DNA of 64,000 bases from Heterobilharzia americana. Taxonomy: Eukaryota; Platyhelminthes; Trematoda; Strigeidida; Schistosomatidae. The translations under genes were made by a program, and so were the position numbers. Numbering within the stretch: the stretch's first letter is position 1; each line of letters starts with the position of its first letter. The notes under the pieces were generated by a model, which saw nothing but the letters and a program-made list of their open reading frames with translations, was not told where the DNA came from and made no database searches. The stretch spans positions 17,401,248 through 17,465,247 of the forward strand of contig OX104134.1 of assembly GCA_944470555.2 (NCBI GenBank). The letters are read 5' to 3'. Shown here piece by piece: positions 22,801-34,300 of the stretch.

Positions 22801-25286
22801 CAGTATGTTAGGATTACCTTAGTAGAATAAACTGTTGTTTCACTTTGATACTATCATAAGGAACAGATTGCTAGTTTCAAATTCAGATCCATAGTTTATG
22901 AAAAAGCTTCAGTCAAAATCATAGATGCTTAACTGAAAAGCCTACTAATTAATTAAATTGTCAACAAAAATTGTGGTACTATAGAACCGCTCTGTACAAC
23001 AGAAACTTAGTTACGCTAAACAAATGAATAGTATACAAAGTAATCAATTTAACTAGATGTTTACAGGCCGCTGTAGAACATTCGAAATACTGTAATTGAT
23101 GACATGACAAAAAAAACGCTTCTCTTTGGTAACTGTAGTGTGTCTGCGCAACAAACTACTGCGAGCAAAAATCAGTACCCTTGAAAGAGCTAGTAGTATC
23201 GTTCTACTGTGCAACAATACACAAAACATTCAAATTTCACACATTCAGTTAGCGATCGGTTTCTTAACTATCTTTAACCATCAAAGTATAACAAGCTTTT
23301 ACAAAAATGGCGACAGCCTATATCCACTCACACTTATGGCAGTGAGCTGTTAAAACTAGTTGAAAAGTTACTTTTTGATAATTATATGAGTGCTGGTGAA
23401 GCAGAGAACGATGAGATTCCCAACTCCATATCAAAAACCAGAGTTGCATACGCCAATTTGGGTCAACGCTGATGCCACCACAACATTAAACTTGCTTTGG
23501 CAAGTCGGGTAGACAGCGCGTTGATCCACACAGTTCTATCTTAAACTTGAGACCTGACCTCTACGAGTCAAGGACGACCGCCGACTTTGTGTTGGATCAC
23601 CATCATCTGAGTAGCCCAGCTATCATCCAGTGAAGACACCATATAAGTAATTCTGATGTGCGGTGGCACGCATATCGGTGGGATGTATGTCATCACTCTG
23701 AGAGTGAAGCCATCCTGAAACATCAACTTCAATGACTTGGAATGTGTTACGGATACCATCTTGGCAACTGCTACACTGTTTGCTGTTGCCTGTGAGACTG
23801 GCTGGAAGAAGCGGAGACATGGTCAGTGTATGACCCGGAGACTAAGGATGAAAACGGAGGATCTGTTGGTATTTCGACTCTCTGGGTGGGGTTTAGTAGA
23901 TCACATGCTTCAGTGGCGTGATATGACTTCAGAAATGGTTCATAATATAAACCAGTGGGGGCCCCGTTGCAGGTTTCTTGTTGATCTGTTATCGAAAGGT
24001 AAGACGAGAGTAATAGGAAGCCGTTCAAATGTATGCTTGAGACTGCTTCTCTAGCAACCCTTTTGTATTTTCTCCTACTATATCACCTTCATTTTGTCTT
24101 CGGAATGTTACTGTACCGTACAGACAGACCAGAGACTTTGTCAGTGACAAGGAGCTGAATGAAATAATGATGGATTTAGAGATAAATTTGGAAGTGATAA
24201 CGGAAAAACAATGCAGTTCATTTGTAAACATGATAACGATGAAATGATAATAATTTTAATGACTGAGTATGGACCTTGTAAAATATCAAGTCCGATTGCT
24301 ATCAGGGAGATTCTTTGAGCGCTTCAGAATCTTCATTGTAAACGCTTCATTATTGGGGGATATACAAATAATTACATCACTCATTGCACATTAATGGCCT
24401 GGTTGGCTGGTAGTAGTTTAAATGATATAAACACTATCGCATAGGTGGTGACGATTAAACAACAACGAAGTATTCATTTCTACAGTTTCCACTGGTAATA
24501 TATGCTAGCTAAAAATTATTGTGACTATTAGTATATATACAAATTTCGACAACAATATGAGTAGAAAAGTATGTTTATCACGAATACGTACAGTATCTTC
24601 CATTCTTAATGAATGAGCCTATTGCAGTAAAAGTAAGTGAAGCACTTGACAAATAAATACACAAAACCATATTCCTCTTCGTCATTAAAGCAAGTGTGTA
24701 AACAAATCAGTCGTATTCGGTGATTTCGGCTACTGACGGTTCCAAAAAGTAAGACTGATTACTGTAACATGTGCACAAACCGTAGTTTTCAGAGTCCACT
24801 CTTGGATAGTGTCAAATGACTATTAAATAGGAAGATTAGAATACAGCATATATTTAAGTTGATAAATTTATTTATTTTGAAGTGAAAAACAGTAACAGGA
24901 ATTGTCAGAACTGAAAATGAAATGATCTTGATAAAAAACTGTTTGAAGTTATGGATCCGTTGCATCCTATGACTCACACATGTGTACAGCAGTGATCATT
25001 GATACCGACTTTATACAAAATGCACTAATTGTTTCTCTCTCCCAATTAAGTCACATAGAGATGGTTGTTTTTGATAGTAATAGACAAATAGATAGCAATG
25101 ATGGTAGCAGTCTGAATATATTTACCAAAATAAATAAAAGTTAATGAAGCATTAGTGCCTTTAATACTGTCAATATTAACACTATTCAGACGCAATAATT
25201 CTCTTAATATTGTACAGAGAGGGAATTTGTTGATATATTACACAATGAGAATTCCATATAGTATGACACGTTGTTTGGAATATAGC

Positions 25287-25334
<48 letters not shown>

Positions 25335-28300
25335 TATTATTATCTGTATTATTAACAATAACGTCTAGAAATAATGCGTCGCAGAGTACTACAATTTTGA
25401 GTTTTACAAAAAAACATATGTATCCTGAAGAAGTATAGAAGAAGCAATCAGAACCTTCCAGACACACTAAACCTTCAAATATATATTTTAGAAGCTATAG
25501 TGTTTTCCTAATGTTTAGATTGTATGAATAGTTGTTACAGATGAATAAACTTAGAGTGAAAAGTCCGATCAAGCACTGAATAAGAACAGAATTGATCAGG
25601 ATTTAAACAAGCAGGAGCATGAAATCAATAGGGCTAGTACACAGTAGGAAAAAAAGCAATTATTCCTATTTTTTACGATTACAGTTTGAGCTGAGAGGAG
25701 GGTGAATTTTCTGATGTACATTAGTGAGCCAATAGAGAAAAAGTTCAATACTTGCATATTTAAAAACCCTCTATTCATTTGTCTAACTAATCGTGATACA
25801 CTGAGATAAACTTCGATTGTATAAAACATGTGTCTTCAAGATTACCGCACTCAGCCACTTTGTGTACATCCATGCACTAGACTATGAGACTTACTTATTT
25901 TTCGAGAGCTACTGATACTAACTAGCTGCCTAAACCTCGGTAGGTCAAGCGAAGTGCGAACCCGTGGCCCAATAGCTGACAGTCATCTCCCTAAACGCAC
26001 TCATTGTCGTTTCACTTGACACGACTGCTGATGCTAACATATATCCGGTACAATATGAACATAAAGATATGCACTCCAAGCATACTCAACGAAGATTATT
26101 GAGACGTAAAAAAAAAGTAACAAACAATAACAAGATAGTTGGAAAAGGAAAAAACAGTCACATATGATTTATTCAGAAAGCTCTCATAACTTTTCAGTAT
26201 GATCGCAACTGGCTTCAATCCTAAGCCATACCAAGCAGTAATTTTGCACCAGCAGAAGCTAACTCAGCACAGGCATCTTGCATCCTACGACCTCATATCA
26301 TGCATGATATATAACAAAGTGATCATCTCTCTTTTTCAATGTAATTGCCAGTAAAAAGACTAATTGGTAGGGCAACTAAACTGTTACATGTGACATCATG
26401 GATTTGCATCCTATTCTAGGTAGGCGAGTTTGAGTGACGAGGTAGTAACACAGCTTTTATACGACTTGTCCGACTCGACCTAGCACACGAACATGTACAA
26501 GGCTATCAAGTTATAGTGACTATTTATTACTATTGTTAACACGAGCATTTCCTTACACAATTTTAAATTAAAAAGGCAGATAAAAGACACCGATCGTTTA
26601 CAATCAAAACACGTGATTTTATCGAACACACTGCATCATGTAGTCAGGTGATTTAGTTTACTAACCATATTATGCCAAAGTCCAAGGACATCAATCTTTC
26701 TTTGGCATTATCTTGGTTACTATTCAGATACTGACTGATGTTCGTACAACAATCCCATATCAAAGTTCAACAAATAGTGTTATTAACAATGTCGCAGAAT
26801 GATGTAGATTGGAATATCACAGGGAGTTTTCTAAAGGATGCAAATACACCTGAAAGCGGGAAACGTCAGATTAGATCTTTCATATATGATTAGTTTTAAA
26901 CACTGAACAAATTTTATCTAACAAAACACCTTTCATTAAAGTAACTTACTCATTCATGTAAAATGTGGTAGTTTCATCGCCAGCCGTAGATACAAAAGCA
27001 GCATTCGGAAACATATTTGATGTCATATTTAAATCATTACTGAATGAGAATACACCTAGAGATTCATCATCATCACGATGTACAGGTTTCTCTGACTCAT
27101 TTGAATCAACTGAATCCAGAAGGCTAGCAGATTCAGAAATAGTTGTCGCTTCAACAGCAATCTCAACTATTGATTTACCCTGCTGGCTTAACTCATCAAT
27201 AAATGTAGCACACGACGTAGATTCTTTGCCATCAGTCTATGCAATGATGAAAAGAGAGCGGGAACAGGAAATGTCAAAACAAATTATTGTTGGCTAGAGA
27301 AAATGGATATAAAGTAGTGAGCTTTACACTAAGGATAAAATTAACTCCTATGTACTGTTGAACTTGAGTGATTGTATGCCGACAACATTTGACAGCCTAT
27401 GCAGGATGTTATTAATAGAACACCAGAAAATATTCACTTCATGAAATGATGATATGAAGAAAACCTTGTTAATACCACACATGAATAGATAAACAACGCT
27501 AGCTAATAACATCAATAATTGAAAATAAACTGCGCTGATATGCGTATTTTTCTACCCAGGTAACAGTGATCTTAGCAGCTAACAATCGTTTAGCCCTTTT
27601 GAATAGTGTATACGGATGAATTCACATTACACCGTTAAATAATTCAGATTTCTTCAAATTTCACACAAATCTTTCTTTTCGGGGGCAACAAGAACAACAG
27701 TAGCAGAATTAGCAAGTATGTATTTCATGGATTCTCCTCAGCTGCTGTACCACCCGTAAAATATAGTTTATGATTGAAAAAACAAGGTATACAACGTACT
27801 TTCACCAAGTGATAAGGAAGATAACAAAGATGTCAACTGGTCAAAATTGGTGGAATTTGATGTTGTTAACAATACCCAAAAACGAAGTATTTACTATACA
27901 CTGATAGACTGAATATCCTAGGGAAAATAGCAGAAATAGGAAGGGATCGTACACAACGTTATTCCAGAACTGGTAAAAACTGACATCATGATTAAATAGG
28001 AGTAACAAAAGGTTAACAGATTTTCATTATATTGAGTCATGAGATAAACGCAACTCAGAAAGTGAGAGTACAATTTGAAACAGATTGAAAGGGAAGATGG
28101 AAAACAAAGTCATGAGATCATGAAATTTTGTAGCTACAAATTTAGGATATTAGAATTACCAAGGTAAAACAAACCTCGCCTGCTTAACTAGTTCACTAGT
28201 TACTAGCCGGTCCTAAGCCCCCATAAAGAGGGAAGGTTGGGCATACTCCTAGCAACCCTACCCCGTAAAACAAATCTAACCGCTAAACAAACTTCAAAGC

Positions 28301-31300
28301 ACAAACAAAATAAAAAAAATAAAAACAAAATTATTCCTCGCTGGAATCGGAGAGGCGAAATGACGTCAGTTGGTGAAAGCCTTCGGGAAGCCAATTGGCC
28401 GATGTGTCTTCTCTCGATGAAAGCGAAAGTAAACGTGGGGACATGGAATGTCCGTACGATGTTTGAACCCAGTAAGGCAGCCCAGATTGCAAAGGAGATG
28501 AGAAGGTATAACATCGAAGTGCTTGGGATTTGCGAAAGCAGATGGAATGGGAGTGGACTCTCCAAACTGTCAACTGGAGAATCAATAATCTACTCCGGTC
28601 ACCCAGACGCCAACCACGAGCACACTGAGGGAGTGGCTATCATGATGTCCTCAAGAGCATCGAAGGCTCTCATGCAGTGGGAACCAATCTCCTCCAGGAT
28701 CATGACAGCAAGATTCAACTCAAAAGGAAGGAAGGTCACAATCATACAATGTTATGCACCTACAAATAATGCAGAGCAAGAGAAAAAGGAGGAATTCTAC
28801 AGACAACTTCAATCAACACTGGACAAGACGTCAGTTGGCGATATCAAAATTCTAATGGGCGACATGAATGCCAAACTGGGAAGGGACAACACAGGAAGAG
28901 AACTAACCATGGGTCGAGAGGCGCTAGGTGAAATGAATGAGAATGGAGAATTGTTTGCAGAATTCTGTGCATTCAACGATTTGGTGATTGGAGGCAGTGT
29001 GTTCAGGCACAAGGATATCCACAAAGCGACATGGATTTCACCAGATGGACACACTAAAAACCAAATCGACTTTATCTCAATCTCAAGAAAATGGAGACGC
29101 AGTCTACTTAACACAAGGTCAAGAAGAGGAGCAGATGTAGGTTCAGACCACTATCTAGTGCAAGGAACCTTCCAAATCAAGTTAAAAGCCTTCAAGGAAG
29201 CTGGTGATAGACCTCAATTCAAGTACAACACTCGGAAACTGAAGGATGAAACTACAAAGGAGATCTTCAAGGCAGCCATCAAGACAAAATGGGAGACGTC
29301 GAGGGACATCCCTGAAGAAACCTGTGTGGAAGAACACTGGAAGTCTTTGAAAGCTATGTGGAAAGAAACCTGCACAACAGTATTAGGAAGGAAGAAGAAA
29401 GAAGACAAGGAATGGATCTCGACGGATACCTGGAAGCTGATAGAGGAGAGGAGGATGGTGAAGCAGAAGATAAACCAGTGCAAGGATGCTCAACGACAAG
29501 AGGAACTGAGCACAATGTATAAAACACTGGATAAAGAAGTGAAGAAGAGTGCACGCAAAGACAAAAGACACTTCTACGAACACTGGCAAGTGAAGCAGAA
29601 CAGGCTGCAGGTAAGAGAGACCTGACGACATTGTATCAAATAACCAGGTTGCTATCAGGGAAGAGACCAACACAGATGAAACCAATAAAAGATGAAGAAG
29701 GAAATTTAATTACAAAAGAAGAGAAACAGAGGAAACGATGGGCCGACCACTTCAAGAAGCTCTTGAATCGACCACCACCTGCACTTCGTCCAGAAATACC
29801 ACCTGCAGCCGCTGAATTACAAGTGAACATAAATCCCCCAACGAAAATGGAAGTCCTGAACGCCATAAAGCTACTGAAATGCGGGAAAGCAGCAGGACCA
29901 GATGGAATACCGCCAGAAGCACTGAGAACAGATGCAGAGACAACAGCGGACATGCTCACACCACTATTGCAGAAGGTGTGGAGGGAAGAGAAGGTACCTG
30001 ACGATTGGAAGAAGGGTTACCTTGTCAAACTGCCGAAGAAGGGAGACCTCAGTGCTTGCAAGAACTGGCGCGGAATCACTCTCCTGTCCACCCCAAGCAG
30101 AAAAATTAAGCCGCATCATCCTGGAGAGGCTTAAAGACGCACTGGATTCAAAACTGCGACCGGAACAGGCAGGCTTCAGGAAGTACAAATCATGTGCTGA
30201 CCAAATTGCAACGCTTCGTATCATCATAGAACAGAGCGTAGAATGGCAATCAGCTCTCTACCTCAACTTCATCGACTTTGAGAAGGCCTTTGACAGCGTC
30301 GACCGAGAAGTAATTTGGAAACTGCTTCAATACTACGGAGTACCGCAAACCTTTATCCGCCTCATTCAACAACTATATGAAGATGCCACATGCCAAGTAA
30401 TCCACAATGGGAAGCTCAGTGATGCCTTTGAAGTGAAGACAGGAGTGAAACAAGGTTGCCTACTATCCCCCATGATATTCCTTATTGTGGTGGACTGGAT
30501 CATGCAGCAAACAGTAGGCAGCGAGAAGAGGGGGATACACTGGACGACGGAAAAGAACCTAGAAGACTTGGATTTCGCCGATGACTTATGCCTAATGTCA
30601 CATAAACTTGAAGATCTGCAGGCAAAAACTAACAAGTTGACAGAAGAGGCAGCTAAGACGGGACTTCAGGTGAATATAGAGAAGACAGAAGTGATGAAGA
30701 TACCGCACCACCACCATCAACAACAACAACAAACTCCAATCACCGTCAACGGGAGAAACTTGAAGGAAGTAACCTCCTTCACTTATCTAGGAAGCACTGT
30801 TTCAACTACAGGCGGGACGGACGAGGACGTCAAAGTCAGAATCGGAAAAGCAAGACAGGCGTTCATTAGCCTGAAACCAGTGTGGAGATCTGCACTCAGC
30901 ATGTGGAACAAGATACGGATTTTCAACACCAACGTCAAGTCAGTGCTCTTGTATGGCTCAGAGACTTGGCGCGTCACGAAAGGCATTTCCAATAAACTAC
31001 AGACATTCATCAACAACTGCTTACGCTCGCTGCTGAAGATCAGATGGCCAGAAAAAATAAGCAACAAGGAACTCTGGGAACGAACCAACCAAGAACCTAT
31101 CACGCAACAAATATGCAGGAAGAAGTGGAGATGGATTGGCCATGCACTGAGAAGGCCGACTGAGGACATCACGCGTCAGGCCCTCGAGTGGAATCCCCAT
31201 GGGAAGCGACGAGTTGGACGTCCGAGGGTGACATGGAGGAGGTCGTGCGAGGAGGAAATGAGAGCTTCTGGGCTGTCGTGGAACCAGGTTCAAAAGATCT

Positions 31301-34300
31301 CAGAGAACAGAGGTCAATGGAGGCGTGCTACTGAAGCCCTATGTTCCACTAGGAACCCAAGGGACTAATAATAATAAATAATAAAGGTAAAACAAGGTTG
31401 ACAACAGTATCTTTCTGAATACATAGACTAAGTTCGAGTCTTTAAATTGGAATTTCTGCTATCATTGTATAAATGGTTAGAAGATCAAACTGACTAGACT
31501 ATGGCAAGATTGAAAACAGTACTTAATTGACCATACGAAGATCATAAACTGAGTCAACCGAAAGACGAATTACAAGGAAGCTGAAAGAACTTTCGAAGGA
31601 AGTGTATCGATAACGTTACCTATAATGAGCTTAAATCGTGTAATCTTGTTTACCGTACACGTATGGCCCGCCGAAAACGCATTAGCTTTGTTGATGTCGC
31701 CATGAAATCAATACTATCACCGGTAAATTCACTGTTCCACAAGGTTGCTCAATCGTTGGCGAAACATTTAGAACCTATCCGTGCAAAATTGGCTGTTAAC
31801 AGTTTGAAAGATACCATCTAGTTAGCAAAACTAATGATTTGTTTTGATTTATCTACCTTATTTACCAAGACGTCACTAGAAGAAATTATAGATATCATAC
31901 GTCACGATCCCGACCTACTTCCACTTTCAAAGTATGGACTCAAACAGCTTCTACTGATGAGCACGAAAAATGTCTAATTTCAATTCAACACCACCAAGTC
32001 GATGGGGCCGCCATGGGTAACCCTTTGGATTCAATCTTTGATACCTTCAAGGGGACAGACAGTTTCATTCACCTTATTCTGAAAACGGGAACTAAAAGTT
32101 GCAAATGTATGCAACCACGCTTCAATTAAATGTATAGTCCCGACCAACTGTTGCTACCTTGACATGGTGAGCGACTTTAAAGGCTACTCTAACAACTGCC
32201 AAAATAAACAATCAGGTTGCAGTATTTTGGTTGAGAAGGCAATTTTTCGAAGAATAGGGAAACGTGATTGGCTGTTCCGTCAGTTGCGAGGATGGCCTTC
32301 AAAATCGGCAGACGTAATCGTTGCGTTTACGCACCAAAAGAACCTCGCTGGTTAGAACACATGTTCCTCAAACTTCCACTATGTCATAAAGGTTTGTTGG
32401 ACATTAGTGGCAAGACGAAAGGCGGTGAAAATCGCTATACCATAATGGTGGTCCGAGTGAGAAATTCCTACCGCTGGTTGGACAGGGTATGATAGCAGTA
32501 AAGTGTTTCCCACGAATGACCAGCAGTACCATCCTGATATCACTTTCCTTTTGAGAAGTGAGGATTAGAAAATGTCAACTTCAACAATAATACACTCCTT
32601 TCTGCCTTACAGTACTTCTGGTGCCGGCGGTACGGGCATTCTCCATCCATCGTTAGCACAATCCCATATAATGCCAGCAATCTTTATACACTTATGAACT
32701 AATTCATATGAAATGAAGCGAAGGTTAGATAGCATTGATTTAGAAGAGGATGATGAGGTAAACTTGCACACCAACGAAACAGTTAGTATGCTTCTAACAT
32801 CCGTTAGAAATGAACTTTACTCTGATCCTGAGCTTACTCATAGAACTACAGCACCGAGTTAAGACATCATGTTAAGAGTCCCCTTATTTCTCACCTCTAC
32901 AGTTCTCAATTTTCAAGATAAAATATATCAACAAATGGAAAGAGTAGTCATGGGATCACTAACATCCCCAAGTCGTAGCAGATATTTTCATGAACAAATA
33001 TGGCTCCTAGAATATTCTATTCTACTCTGAAAGCATGGTAGGGATATTTGAATGACACATTTACTGACTTGAAATCCGAACACACCTACAGCTCACTCAT
33101 ACACATACACTTGATGGTAGATGGGATACAATTCACTTTCGAGTCAGAAGATGAACAGGGGGATTAGCTGTGTTCAATTGTAAAATAAAACGAAGATGGT
33201 GGCTTGCATACAGGTGTCTTCATAAAACCATCGCATTCTAATAGATATCTAGACTTTAGGTTGTCTCAACATATATCAGTGAAGGCAGGTTTGATCAAAT
33301 GTTTCAGTAATGAAGTCAGGAATAGATCCAGTAGGTCAGAAAGAGTATGTCAAACATGAAATAAGTGAGAGGAGCTTCACTTCCAAATAAATCTCCTCCT
33401 AAGTGTATCCAGAAGTTCCTAAGGGATCATGAAAATGAGAAAATTAGTGATACGAACAATGATTACAATACGAGTAGAAGGGAATCCAATCAATCCACAT
33501 TGTTGCCATATAGTAGGAAAGGGACATCAGAAAACGTACGTAGGATTCTCAATAAGACTCGAATCAGTGTGGTATTCAAGCCTACAAGCCCACTCAGAGA
33601 CAAACTTTGTCAACGTAAAGATTCTACTGACCCAATTACACAAAAAAATATTTTAATTTGCCGAATACATTGCAATGACTGTGAGGTCAGGTACACAGGC
33701 CAAACTACCTGATCTTGATCAGTCAAGTTAGCGGAACACAAACACCTGGCTAAGTCCAGACTGATAGATCCTACCGAGATGAGTAATGTAGAGGAGAATT
33801 CAGTCACATCTATGCATGTGAAAACACACAACGATAACATAGGGTAGGACAGAGTAACAGTTCTAAAGACTAATATAGTTAGGAGGAGGACGGAGAGGTT
33901 GATCACTGAATCGTTGTTCATCGATTCAACGCTTAACTTGTGTAACAAGAATAATTTAACACCGATTTCAGATCCATGCGAAATCATACTACCAATGAAA
34001 TCAAAGAATGAAAAGCAGTAGAACTAACCAGAGAGAAACTAAGTCAGGCAGCTGTGTGATTACCTAGATTACCCAGAAAAGTCATCTAGTAGATAACACC
34101 GTATCAGTATGTGCTATATCAAAAACACTAATCCAGTATGAAAGTATTGAACTACCAGGTTATAAAATTCTATTGCATACAAAAGGCAAGCTGGAAAAAC
34201 GAGGTTGCATTAAAATAGAACACTGACCAAAATTGTAAGTGGTTCAAAGTTCAATAATTAAAGAAAGAGGGGGTTAACGCATTGTGCTATTGCTTATGAT

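Noticed and set aside
25155..25467. Tyr-rich and Asn-rich frames on opposite strands
   Set aside because: They are produced by the ATT microsatellite.
26965..27297. 110-codon + strand open frame
   Set aside because: It mirrors exon B of the Ser-rich gene, which has splice sites and matching phases on the - strand.
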